Assembly (NCBI GenBank): GCA_038496675.1
Contig: CM076660.1
Coordinates: 8,911,643-8,975,642, forward strand
Reading direction: 5' to 3'
DNA: 64,000 nucleotides
Source: Rachycentron canadum
Lineage: Eukaryota; Chordata; Actinopteri; Carangiformes; Rachycentridae
Below, in pieces: positions 13,601 through 27,400 of the stretch. How positions within the stretch are numbered: position 1 is the stretch's first letter; every line of letters starts with the position of its first letter. The notes beneath the pieces are model-generated. The model worked only from the letters and a program-made list of their open reading frames with translations, ran no database searches and had not been told where the DNA came from. The translations under genes were made by a program, and so were the position numbers.

Positions 13601-16600
13601 AGTGAAATTTTACCATTTACACTTGATACATCTTAGTACATCAGATCCAAGGTCAAGTCCACTGCATTACAAGAAAGGGTCGTGGGGATGCAATTTGTAT
13701 GTGAAAGAAGTTAAAGGGTGTGAAAAGAACTTCACAAATTTTCTACCTGAAAACAAACCATAAAAAATGCAAAAAACCATGTCCATGAGTTAAGGTGTCA
13801 AGGTTGAAAATAACATCTGCCTCAGGGTAACGTGGAGCTTTAAAAGACCCAGCTGTTAACCTCTGAACTTTGTTCCCCTTTCCTCTCTGTGATGAGGACG
13901 CAAGTTGCCTTTTCTTAGAAAACTATGTTTGGCTCATGTCTGACTCTGCAAGACAGAAAACATGGACTAGGCAGCATTTTATGCTGCAAATGGGCTTTTA
14001 ATAAATCATTTCTCATTTTTTCCCTGGGTTCTAAAAAGGGGAACATCAGCAAGTTAGTTTTCACTTCCATGAAGCTGGGGGAGCAAGAATTGTCAAAATT
14101 CACAGGACCAGAGGGGAAGTATGAGTGGAGCACCAAAACTATGGGATACTACATTACCCATAAGGCTGCTAAATTGTGTTTGCCTTTCCCTTCTGCCTCC
14201 CACTTTCTGGTAAGCGTTTCAAATTTCACAGTCCTATTTTGGAATCTATGACTTTCTTTTAACATTGTCAGTTGTTTTCTGTGTGTAAAAATCTATGTAC
14301 TGCATCATTAAACTGCTCAAATATAAACAGAACAAAATATTCATTTCACTTGAACAAAACTAGTGTGGTGCTACAACTTTGTAAAAAGAAACTTTTATTG
14401 TAAATGTATACATATGAAGCAATGCTGCTCAAGCTGATGTGTATTTCATTATAGCTACTGTTTCACTTTTTCCACTTTAGGGCAGCTGTAATGGGAACTA
14501 TGGTTTAATATCTAATGATAGAAATAAAAAAAAAAATCATTATCAGAATGCACTTTGGCCAAGTATTATGACTATGTTTGCTATATGGTCATTTTTCTCT
14601 CATTTCACTGCTGAATACAAATTCTGGACTTCTGGGTTTGGTCAAAAGCTATTATTAATTATGTTAGACTTTGCATGCCTTTAAAACATTTGTGAACATG
14701 GGGTTAAATGCTTTTCCAGCAGGGCCAGATCACATCCTGACCTGTTAGTAAACTTAGATCAGATACAGATTCCAGAAGCTTCAGATCATCTTTTCTTTCA
14801 TCCTCCTAAACCTACGCCCTTCTTCTTTCTGCTAGATTTAAAGGGTAAAATAGAGGGGGTTGCATAATGTGCAGCAATTGAAAGAGACACATATCACCAA
14901 ATTCTATGAAATGCAACATGATCCTGTTTTCGATCCTATATTCATCCTTCAGTAACAGATTTCTTTTCTTTTCTTTTTTTCATAAAAAAAGTCAATATTT
15001 TGATGTCAGATGTGAAAGCTTTTATCACAGAAAACCTGTATCTTCAACACCAATCAATTACTGAAAAAATGAGCAAATAATCTATTTATCTATATGAATA
15101 TCTGCTTAATTAAATCATCCACCTCTTTTAATTGTCAGGTGTTCATTGTATTGCCCTTACTTTGGGTTGATTCAATCAGTCTTAGGTTTCCCCTCCTTTA
15201 GTCTCTCAGTGTATGAAAAGGTAAGTCTAGTTTATGTTTGTACACAGAAATCTAATCGATTATTGTGAACCTGATGTCCTCTCATTTGACTGAGTCAAAA
15301 AATTCCCCATGATGCCAGACTCTAAAAGGACAACCTGCCACAGTTTTGAAAGGCTCATCATATCGATCCTGGCCATGGCAGCTCCTTTGAGATTCAAACT
15401 TCACTGACTATAGCTTTGGATATAGAGTTTCTCTTTCCTCCAATCTGTAGTGTTTCAACTGTGGTAAGTTCAGTTCTTTGTGCTTGACCTTTTCTCATGC
15501 ACAGAGCACAAGGCTTCTTGTCTAAAATAGCTGCCCTGAGTTAATGAAGAGGAAATATTATTCTTTGATCACAAATGCATACATATAAAACATACATAAA
15601 GAGCCGTGTGTATCAAACACTCGTTGCCCTGTCATTATTAACAGTTGTTCTTTAATGTGACTTATAATGGAGATACTCTTTGAACAGCTTTTCTGTCTCC
15701 TTCCTCTTTGAGCTCTTGAATATTTCTCTTAGGACCTTAATCTCTCTGCTGCAATTTACTCATTTATTTTTTGTCATGACCAACAAGCAGTTATGGACAC
15801 TTTTTTTTTTTTTTTGTCATGAAATGCCAAAACAAAATAATATATCTATTTATTAACTTCTATTATTTTAAAATTAGCTCTTTGTTAAATTTAGAGGGTG
15901 AAGCGACTTGTCAAGATGTTTATACCACTTCATTAAGACACAGTAGCAATTTAGCAGTTTTAGCAATTTATAGTGTAGCTTTGATTTTTGTTTGGTATCA
16001 CTGCAGGTTCTAGTCTTCAATTTAGAGACAGTATCTTAGTGTATACAGCAACAAAACACAAAATCTCCTGTGTTTAGGTGAGTAAGTGATAGTGTTCAAA
16101 AGATGAATCCTTTCATTGAAATGTTCTGAATATTCATGATAATTCTGATTCTTTTGTAACGGGACAATAACATACAAGAATATAATCACAAGCTGGTTCT
16201 GACAACTATCTGTGAATGAGTATGAAAGAGGTGAAGAAAGTAAAGGAGAGGCAGTGACGGTGGCAGAGGAGAACCAAAAGGAGAAAAGTAATCAGTGCTA
16301 ATGTGCATACATATTGGTGGCAAATTGTTGGTGTTGTAGGTCTTTGAGGCTTGTGTCAGTGAATGAGATGATTGGTGGTGTGTACGGTATCTTGTCTGGG
16401 TCCAACACGGTGTATGTCAACGCCAAAAGGCTCATCGAGACAACAACATGGAGCCGACAATCTCATGCTGACAGACAGAGAAATTAAAATGGTGTGTGTG
16501 TATGTGTGTGTGTGTGTGTGTGCGTGTGTGTTGCCACCTGCTAATAACCTAATAACCGGGACAAGCACGTCCCATGTTTATAGATGAAGATGTGTGGTAC

Positions 16601-18343
16601 TTTTCAGCTTGCTCAGACCTGTAAAATATTTTTTCTTTCAGTTGGCCTGCGTTAGTTATGTAAACTGCTGATCAGACAGTGAGGCAGTGCGAAAAGCAGG
16701 CACACTGCAATAAATCAAAGGCATGCAAATTATGTAACTGCTACCCCATACATTTATGTGTGCGTGTACTTGCGTTTGCTCTTATTCAGGGGAAGCAAAA
16801 TCAATCTTCTACAGTTGGCTCAGTTGCAAATATTTCCCACATACTTCTGGGATTTAAACCGACAACCTGCCAGTCACAAGGCTACTCGTCTTCTTAAGCT
16901 TCTAGCTGCCACAAATGCACGTGTGTGTGCTGATGCGTGTGTGTGCACAAGCATTCCTGTGCCTGCGAGTGTCTGTGTGCATGAAAAAAGTGTGTGGGAT
17001 CTTACATTCCTGAACCAATGTGTCTGTGTGTGTCTTTTCTTAATGTTTGCGCATGTGTGCATATGCAATATGTCTCTTTATATATCCAATGGGCCCAAAC
17101 TCTGTCTACCTTTCATCCCTCACTCTGTTAAGCTGTAGAGCTTTTATTTATTTTTGGTTTTCTTGACATCTCAATAATGCTTCTATGTGTTCTGTCTCAA
17201 TTATGTTTGTATGAAGTTTGCTGAGCTGCTTTTTGTTTAAAAAGTGTTTAAAAATCTCTTTGGAAAATACTTCTTTTTTTTTTTAATCAATTTTAACTGA
17301 TTTTCTTATGGATTTATTTCCACAAATGTCAAAGAGTTTTATTTGCTTCCTCTTCCCTTCTGCTTACAGTAAATAAGGACGGTTTAGAGATGTTTCTGGT
17401 TGTAGAAAACAAGATAAAAAGAGACGCCATGAAGGTGGTGATTAATTAAACAAAAAATGGTTCAGTTGTACTGAATTGGCAATGGTTTTTTAAATGTTTG
17501 ACCTATTTTTCATTATTCAGATAAGTTGTCATTATTCAGTCAATGACTGACAGGGCCTTTCTGTGCAGAACTACACAGGATGACTTCAGTTGTATGTCAT
17601 GTCCCACTCACAGTGAACTGGGTCGGATCTGCCGGGTGTCTTGCTCGCCATCGTTACTGGTCAGGCTGTGTCTCGGGGTTCGACCTTGGCTGCTGCTGCT
17701 ACTACTGCTGCTGCTGTTACAGTTGGCAGAAGAGGAAACCGGATGCTGTAGCTCACTGACAGCAGCATTGACAACACTGTTCCTCTTTTCACCTGCAAGA
17801 ACATGGAAAGATTTACTCCATGGTTTTTTCAGACAGATGCATTTAGTCTGGTTTCTGCAAATAGCCACTTTTACACAAGACAAGTATTTTCCTGTTCTAA
17901 ATTCATCCATCTGTTGATCAGTCTGAACTCTCTCTGATCATAAGCTAACAGTCTAACCACTGACAACCTGTTGTTTATTTTTCTCAATACAAAGTGGTGG
18001 TTTCTCTCTCTTTCAGTTATACAACTCCACATAGCAAGTGTGAGTCAACTCTAACAGAATAAGAAAACTAAGGGGCACAATTGTTACTATTTTTTGCATT
18101 TGGCAAATTATAATTGGTCCAGTTCACCTTTCTGGGAATGTGTTGGTGTGTGGAAGAGTGTGAGAGGCCTCTCGTTGCAGGACGGGGCTTTACTCTCTGT
18201 GCTTTTTCTCCTGGACAGGTTGAGTTTCAGGCTGCTCGAACCTCCTGCAGAACTCGGCACATCCCTGAATATCTGCACAAACAAGACAGGCTTGAGTATA
18301 ACCACAGCAACAATAATTAGTGTAAAAAAACCACACACACACA

Positions 18344-18412
<69 letters not shown>

Positions 18413-21400
18413 CGTTAAAGAAAATAATTAAAACGTGTGCAGCCTGTTTTTGCTAATGCCAAGCAATTTATTTTCTCTTATGTGACTGCAGGGCAATGCA
18501 GCTTCTCTTATCTAAACACATGTAGGGTAGGACAGTGATCACAGTGTTGGGCTCAAATGTTAAAACATGCACACCCATGCAACAATATGCCAGATTGTGA
18601 TTTGATACAGAAACAGTACTAAAAAAAGCAACATGACATGCTAAACCACCAGTTGTCCTACAGTATGAGTCACTTAGTGCCAAGTTAATAATTCTTGCCT
18701 TCTTGCTCTCTGTCCAGAAAGAAGGTATAATATGTGAGCTGAGATAGTTTTCACACTAATACTAATTTCTGTTTTCAACTGCAACGTTTGCAGCTCAGGC
18801 TCCGACAAACACAGCAACTACGCTGCTCACTGTGTCTAAAACTTCTTTTAACCAGGAATAATTGCATTTGCAAAGCCTTGACAACCGGAGACATTCAGTC
18901 TACAATTTGTGGCACTGATTGTGACACTGCTAAAATGTATTTTTAGTCCTTGATGCGTGATTAAGCAAAATGCTTAAAATTTCATGCTGTGATGAAAATA
19001 TACATTTACTGGGTTTCAAGTTTTTTCCTCCCTGACTAATTATGAATCTCAACATTTTTCTTAAATGATGTTTTTTTCCACAACTAATGCCGCCCTGCTG
19101 CTATTAGCTTGTTATTTCAGCCCAAGTCAAACGTCATCGTCCTCATATCCATTCATCTGTCATTGCACTCTTTTTTTTTTTTTTTTCCCCTTATTTTCAG
19201 CCGGCTCCACACCCATGGCTTCTCGTAAGAGGAAAAAGAGGAGAAATAAAAGCCTGGAGCGCTGGAGAACTCATTTTAATCACACTGGATTTGTTGCTTT
19301 GGTTGCAGAAAAGCAAAATAAAATTTCATAGGCATAATATCATGAAACGCACAAATGTTTCATTACAACACACGAGCAGGAAAGATCTCTTTGGACACAG
19401 GACTGTTCTATCACATGCACAGACACAGCTGTTGTCTGGGAAGTATGGGGGGGCCTAACACATCCATGTGTACGTGTGTGTGTGTGTGTGTGTCATCCTG
19501 TCAACACACAGTTCTCCTCTCTGTGATGTTTGTCTCCATGTTTGCGTCACTGACTGAACACATGTGTGAGCGCGACTCTCCAACAGTAATGCTGATCTAC
19601 CTGTTGCCATGGTGAGATATAAGCAGCTTGACTGGCCAATAAGCTGCTTGAATCTATAGGGCGAAAGTGGCTTCGAAGTGTATATGCAGACCACTATACA
19701 GAGTTGTCCTGAGTGTGTATGTGAATGTGTAGCTGGTGTTCAAATATAAAGCGTTAGGTGCAACAATTGGTGGTTTAATGCGCACAAAAGTTAATCTCCT
19801 AGGCAAAGTCAATGGATTCATTTAAGCCTGTACCACGTCACCAAATGCAACTGTTTGTGTTTTTCCTCTGTATACATGCACACTTACACCCTCTTACCCT
19901 TTCATGGTGCTCTATGAGAATCTCCACAACAATGTTCTGGAACTTGATGTCCATAATGGCTGCCACCGTCTCCTCCTGGGGGCGGAGCAGAGTCGGCCCG
20001 AAGACAACACCCAGATTAGCGATGGTCATAAGGTTCTGCTGGTGGTGACTGGCCACACTGTTGGGGGCATTAAACAGAGAGAAAGTGGGTTGCACCACAT
20101 TAAATCCAAAAACCAGTTGTACCTTTACCGAAAATGAACCCCACTGCTCTTGTCAACCTGTTTTCAGCAGCAGGGAGGAAAAGCTTTCTTAAACACACTC
20201 TAAGCTACCTGCCCAGCACCATGGCAAGGAAGCAAAGGTAAATGCAGTGAAGCACGTATCAGAAAAATTTTATACATTTTTATTTATTCTATTTTTCAGC
20301 AGTTGGACATTCAATGGTGTTGCTCCTTACATGCCTCTAAAGGAATGTTACTGTTGCTCTGCCAATTGTGGAGGACATATTTACAGGGAGTTAATAATAT
20401 CAACATGTTCACAGCTACACATTTACAGCTCTGTTTCACATCTTAGTCTATTATTTGTGGCACCTTTCATACTTTATGTACAACCAAGAGCAACACTACA
20501 AATGCCTCCCTGGAGAGACCCCCGCCCTCAGACATCAAACCTATAAACTGGTGTTTATGATGGTGATGGCTGTCAGGTGGCATAATCCCCTAAACCCAGG
20601 TAGAGATTCTCAAATACCTGCATTTGTATTTGCCTACATGTTGTACAAACATGGCTGACGTCTCTTTTGTCACACATTATATCATGCTGCTGCAGTTGAA
20701 GAAAAGCCTGATAAAGCCAGAGGGCTTAGATGTGGGTTTAGAGTGAAAGCACAATGCCAGCTGGCTGCATTAGAGGAATTATTACACATAAGCCAACAGT
20801 GTCATGCTCTGCTTTTTTTTTTTACTTAAGGGCTGACATGGCTTGGGGCTGTCTAATTTACAAACAGTCAACCTGTTTGAATCTGTTTAATATATGTGGA
20901 GAAGAGGCAGTGGCAGGATTTGAAGCCCTGGCAAAAAGACAATGAAGAGTCAATTGTTAGGGAATGGGCTGTATTAAAAATAGAGATCTTTACAGGAGTC
21001 TTACAACAGATTGGTTGAACCTAATCATCTGGAGTGCTCATCAGCATCTGCCCTGCTGAAAAGTCCTTGACAAAAAGTGAATTCCAATCAGCTCACAGTT
21101 TATAGAGCATCCTATTATCTCCTAAAAAGAAGTGATTTGCAGGTCAATGGATATCTAGACTAGACTATGTAAAAATTGGGATTAATTACTTACTTACATT
21201 ATTACATTGTGAAGTTAGGAGTTGAGTCAGATTTGAATATCATCACTTAAATCCTGTTAAAAAAAATGTACATTGAAGATGTACGTAAAACTTTTTAAAC
21301 CAAATTTAGCGTAGCTTTATCCGACACATCTTTTGACCTGCAAATCACCAAGGTAGTCCCTAAGTAAGTAGTGTAATTAAGGCAGCTACTACCTGCAGAG

Positions 21401-24400
21401 TAAGACCTGCACCTAAACACCACTAATATCTCCTCCTCTTCCAGGGATAAATCGAGAAAATAGAGTTGATCTGGTGGATACTGGATGGGTTTCTATTTTC
21501 AGTACACACTGCCTTATTACAGAGATTACACCAAGCACTAATCCTTTCTGGAGATGGACGACAACAGAAATCAAGCTAAGGAGCATTTGCAGCAGTGTGA
21601 ATGGAGAGGAGAGGAGAGGAGAGGAGAGGAGAGGAGAGGAGAGGAGAAGAGAGGAGATTGTTTCCGCCAACACTAGAATACACTAATACATAGTGACAGC
21701 TCAAATTAAATACTGTTCACAGTGTCTGATACAGCAAAATAACAGTGACTTGCACTCATGCATCTGTGTCCAAATGTGTGTGATATCTCCACCTACTTGG
21801 CCAGGTGTTTCATCAGCAGCTCCAGCATCTGTCTGTTCTTCTCTGGTATTCGATGCACCAGCGCATGGACCTCTGTCACCCTGGCCTCGGGGTTGTCCAG
21901 TTCTGGTCAGAAACAGAGAGTGAGACTGTTGTTGAACAACGACTTTAGCGAATCACAGTTGATTACTGACACATACCTGCAAGGATCAGAAACAAAACAG
22001 AAAATTCTCTACAACTGGAAGTACACAAGAGTGTCGTTATTCTTGTTGCAGCAGGTTTTCATGGTGGAATCAAATTGTTAAACGTTTCAGCTATGGACAA
22101 CAGATAACACAATGGAATAATGCTTAAATACAAATAATTGTGCAGTGTTAGACAATGGTATAAAACTGCAAATTTACCCACTGTGAGAATAATAAAGGAT
22201 TATCTTATCTTTTTCTTTCTTTTGGTCTCCTCATTGGATTTGTTGACAATAAGAGAAAAATATCATCAGCCTTGTGCTTGAATGTGATTAGCACCATAAA
22301 TATCACTCTTAACGAATATTTATTTTGAGATAAAGATACATACAGAGAGGAATGCAGAGTAAGGGTTTGCTTAGTCATTGAGTGTTCAATTCAGCTGCAG
22401 AGTGGAGAGGCTCTGTTTCCTGTGACGAACAGGTAGACAGGCTGGGTGGGTGGACAGACAGGCATGCAGAGAGACCTGCTGTTGGTGAATGACTATAATA
22501 AGTCACGGTCGCAGAGCCAGTCGATAGAGAGATGACAGCAGACTCACACTAGATCAACCCTCAGGCCCTGGCTGTCAGCAACAGGCAATACACTCACAAC
22601 TGGCAGAGCATCTTAATACAGACGTGCACACACACACACTCGCACACATGCACGCACACACACAACAATACAACAAACAAACACACACAGTTATGACAAG
22701 ATCCAAAATACACACACGAAAACACTTGTACACATATGGTATATTAATATTCACAAACACTCAAAGAGACCAACTGCTGCAAACAGAATCACCAAACATT
22801 TAGTGGACACACACGTCAAATCTTTTAACATGCACACACATGCACATACACTACAGCCACACACGTCTCCAAAAAAGAAGCCAGCGCATGACAACAGCTC
22901 CACTCATCCTTCACATCATCCCTTGTAATCCATCCTCTGGTGTCCACCACTTCACACAGATTATGCAAAACACACACTATCTTCTCTTCCTTCAAACTCC
23001 TACACTTAGTTCAGGTACAAACATGTAAAGACTGATTAATCCACATACAGCATAAGCTGTATTTCAAGCGTCAAGAAAAGAAGTTTTAACATCCGTATCC
23101 ATGAGTGAATTCAACTGGTTTTTCTCTTTAACTTACTTATTTTTACAACCATACTAAGATCTGGAATTGATTTGACAGTAAAAACCTGATGACGCAGAGG
23201 TCATGTGATATTTATGACGTGTACATATTGACAATTTGTTGATGATACAAGCTTGATAGCACTAGAGAATATTCTTGCAGCCCCTATATTACTTTAGCAA
23301 TTAAAAAGAAACGATCAAGTTTTAATCACTGCAATATTATAAAGTGCAGAGCGTGAGAATAAACCAGTATCCTTATTTTTTTAAAGCTATTCTTTGGGCT
23401 CAGAAGCTCAATAATGACTTGGCTCTGTGGTTTTGAAGTTGTGATTGTAAAAGTATAGATTTGTGTAAATTGACATCTTCTTTACAGCTGCTGACAAAGC
23501 TAAGAAAAGACCATAAAAACAAGTCTGGGTCTGACTTCATCAAAATTTAATTTGCACATCTCTCAAGCGAGGGGGATTTTTGATTATGTATGGAGTACAT
23601 ACTTTTACAATTAAGGACAGGAAAGAAAACACATACACACCATATACAGTAAATAAAACATGCTTGCCAAATCTTCCCACCATTGGCTGATCCTCAACAA
23701 ACTCTAGCACCACCACCTGTTCTATTTTTTTATCATTCATTATTTATCCTTGACATCTTCTGGCCTGTGCAGTATGTGCATATGTGTATGTAAAGTATAC
23801 CCTATATTTCATCTGTAGCATGCTGCCTTGATTCGTATTGTGGCGGGATACATAAGAAAGAACAAACTGCACAAATAATAAAGATCTACAGTTTTAAAAA
23901 ATGGAACCGAAGCAATGTTATGTAAAAACCAGCCAATGCTGCACTACTCCTCTGCTCTACAGACTGTTTCGGCATCTTTCAGATCTTTGTTTTGATTTTC
24001 AGGTGTCATGATGAGTGTTTATTGTGGGCAAGCTTTGGATGCAAGGGTACACGTCATTAATTTCATGAACAGCCATCCACAGCTTATAGGTTGTCAAAAA
24101 TGTGAAGGAGGAGGAAACAATATTTATTTGCCTTTGTCTTCATTTTTGTTTCTTCCCAGAACAAAACCCTGGATGACAAAGAGTTTCCTGTTTTATATGA
24201 AGCCTAAAGACAGCTGCCTGGCCCCTCTCTTGCAAATTAGCAGAATTATTATGCTTGTTTGAACATTGTTTTAGATGCAGGCTGAAATTACACCACCTAA
24301 CAAGCATCAATATAACACTGCCTGCATCCATTCATGCACACAAACCACTCTAAATGATTGACTACGGTGTTTCCATTGATGGGAGCGTCACCGGCAGTTT

Positions 24401-27400
24401 TGCTGATAATTGGAAAGCTACTGTTGACGCTACTGTTGTCCAAGCTTGAACTCTTAATTTGCTGTTGCTTGAAATCTCCCATGCTCTGTGTGCACATGTG
24501 CCATTATCTTGTTTTCAAGAGCATCTTTGTCCCTTAAGTTATGCAGCACAAGCAGAGAAGCTTCAGAGCAGGTTAAATAGGATAATGTGGCAACGCACGA
24601 AGGGAAACAATGGCGTCATAACAAGGAAGCACAATTAAAAGTAAAATTAGCATGAGATCAACAGGTAGGTCACTGTAGTATCATCAGTAAATTACTATGA
24701 CGAAAGAATAGATGAGTACATTTACATTTACTCATTGGACAGATGCTTTTACCCAAGGTGACTTACAAGTGAGGGAAGCTTCAGTGCAGTAGGTATTAAG
24801 TACTATATCTGTAGAGTAAGTGCAGGAGATCATATAAGAAAATGCACAGTAAGTGCATGTTAGATATGTGGGGTTTTAGAAGAGATGAGCGTTCAAGAAA
24901 TTTTTGAAGACAGAGAGGGATGCTCATTCTTGATAGGATTCAGGAGCCTGTTCAACCATCAGGGAACCACAGATGAGAACAGCCTAGACTGCAAGCATCT
25001 TGTTTGCAGGGGTTTAGACATATGCATTTCTTCACATACCAACTCTCAAGTAGGGTCATCGCCTTAGGAGTTGGACAAAAAGAATAATATTGTGTATACA
25101 AGCTACTTAAAAGAGCTTCTTTCAAGGGTGTAACCTTAAAAAGAGAGTGAAGAATTCACAAATCTGAACGCTCTTGAAGTTGAAAAGCTGCCTCTTTGTG
25201 CTACATAGACATCAGCTGAAGTGGTTCTGGCCCTTATTAAGATGCCATCTGGAGGCCTGCACTTAGTATCATCCAAGTCTAGAAGCAAACGTCCTTACAC
25301 CGGTTCCAAATGTTTAAACTCAAAGGTGGGGTGAAAACCTGCCATCATAGTGAAAGGAAAAGAGTCATACAAGTGGAGAATAACGTTGTGCACCTCAGAT
25401 GGTCTCAAAAGCAATCACGGACATTGCAGCCAGTTATACAGACAAAACTGAAAAGAAACTGTTGTGTGAAAAATTTTAAAAAATCCTGCATACCTTCTCA
25501 GTTATGCATTACAGCCCAATCACTGAATGCAGTGGTTTTTTTGGTGGATGGTTGGTCTCATAAACTTGTGTCAATGAAAGTGTGTGAAAGTGAAAAACGT
25601 AAGGCCAAACAATTCAAGAAGGTAAATCTCAAAGAGTAGATGTATTGAGGTGATAGCAATAATACATCAAATATAGAGTTTAGAAAATTAGAGGTACGGG
25701 GGCAATGGTATTTCACACCCTCCTGAACCACTGACAAGAACTTGAACTATACTTCTGCTTCTATCCTGCTATCATCACAACAAGAGAGAATCTCTTGCTC
25801 CATCTTCACTTTGAAGAGAAAGAAAGCAGTATATCTATCCTGAAGTCTTCAAAAAGAGAGGCATGCCATGCAATCATCTTAAGTTTTGATCTCCCACCTA
25901 AAATACCAAATCCATAATAAACCCTTTTTTTCGTTTTTGTTAATTTCTCTGCTCCAAAATATGTGAAATATGTGCCCTTTAGCATGATACTGTGTATTAA
26001 CTTAAAACTGAACTCACAGTGTGCACCTTTCACCATAATGTCATGTCTCATCTTTCTATTTCTCTCTACGGAAGAAAGTAAAAAATATGAATTAATGAGA
26101 AAACAAAAACAGATGACTTGAGAGAGTAATTACTGTTTGTGTGTTTTCTTGTTGCCACATGCCTAATGCAGGTATCTCAAATCCAGGTGGCACCATCTTC
26201 CCTTGCCTCCCTCTCTCCTGCTACTCCTCCTTCTCATCTTTTCATCTCTTACTCTCCCCGCTTTTTCATTCGATTTCCTCCTTTCCTACGACCCCTGCCT
26301 CTGCTCTCTGTTTAATTCCAGCTATTTGAAAGCACAGCAGCACGGGACGGGAGAGAGTAAACCTAGATGAAACCAGAGGAGGAGGAAGATGAGATTTGTG
26401 AGCATGAGTGATGGGAGGAGCTGCGAAGGATACGTAAAAGGGAGGAGGAGAGAGGGAGGAGCTGAAAGAGAGAGTTCAACCAAGGACACTGTCCTCAAAA
26501 CACCTCACTGCCTCTGTAAAATTCTGCCTTGGAAAAAATTCAAGAGCAAACTCTCACATGCAGACACACATTCTTGCAGATATGCATCCACGCACAACAA
26601 CATGACATGCAAATAGACACCTGCATTAACAGAGACCGCCAAATAGTAGCTAAAAGAGAGAGAGTGTAGGTTTAACATAGGGGAAAGAGCTGAGGCGAGG
26701 TGAGAGATAGATGTTACATTTTATGATTATTTCAAAACTGATATGGGTGCATGGGTTGCCCAAGTTGGCATCGAAATATCCACCTTAGCATTCGTAACTA
26801 AAACACCCTACACCTCTCTACCCTAATACACACATGCTTTTTTCTCCTTTTCTATCCAGTTGGCCTCACTGAGGAACCTTTTCTTGTTGTGTTGCCAGAG
26901 ATACACGGTCATTTCCTGAAGTTCCTTCCTCTATCAGCTCAACGTTCTAGAGGCTTAGCCACTGACAAACAAAGAAAACAGGTCACTAACACATCCTGTC
27001 AAACTAGACTGGACTGGATTGAACTAAACAGCACCTGAGCTTGTGAATAAATAAACCTAATTTTTACATTTTAACAAGATGAAGATACTTTAGCAACACA
27101 GAAATGGACCAGATAGTGCAAAGCCAGGCTAAAAGAGACCTAATGTTACTAAACTTGCATAGATCTGATCAGGCCAGGCAACACCAAGATGAAGGGACTA
27201 TTACAGTCTTCGTGCAAAGTCTCTGATGCTAAAAGAACAGCTAATGCTTGCAGAAGTTTATTTTGTTGCCTAGGAGCTACATACGCAACAAAATAGTTCT
27301 AATACGCTGAAATTATTGCAGTTGGAGAGTTTAGGCAATTTGTCTTTAAGACAGCTGAATGTGAATTTTTATGAAATTATTTATCTTGCATCAATATGCC

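Larger units (their letters stand above)
8800..17611 (-). other. large arhgap26 linker intron (8.8 kb)
   Basis: Contains a CA/TA palindrome at 10131-10174, a (GATA)n array at 10574-10665, a GT tract at 16492-16530 and CA/GT-rich sequence at 16915-17060. Short ORFs such as those near 11282-11641 and 13925-14251 have no recognisable homology. No extra exon was identified. Confidence 0.75.

Noticed and set aside
13915..14251. Overlapping ORFs on both strands
   Set aside because: No domain or splice signals; probably chance.
18094..18456. 120-aa plus-strand ORF ending in a His-Thr run
   Set aside because: It is the antisense of an arhgap26 exon followed by a CA microsatellite.
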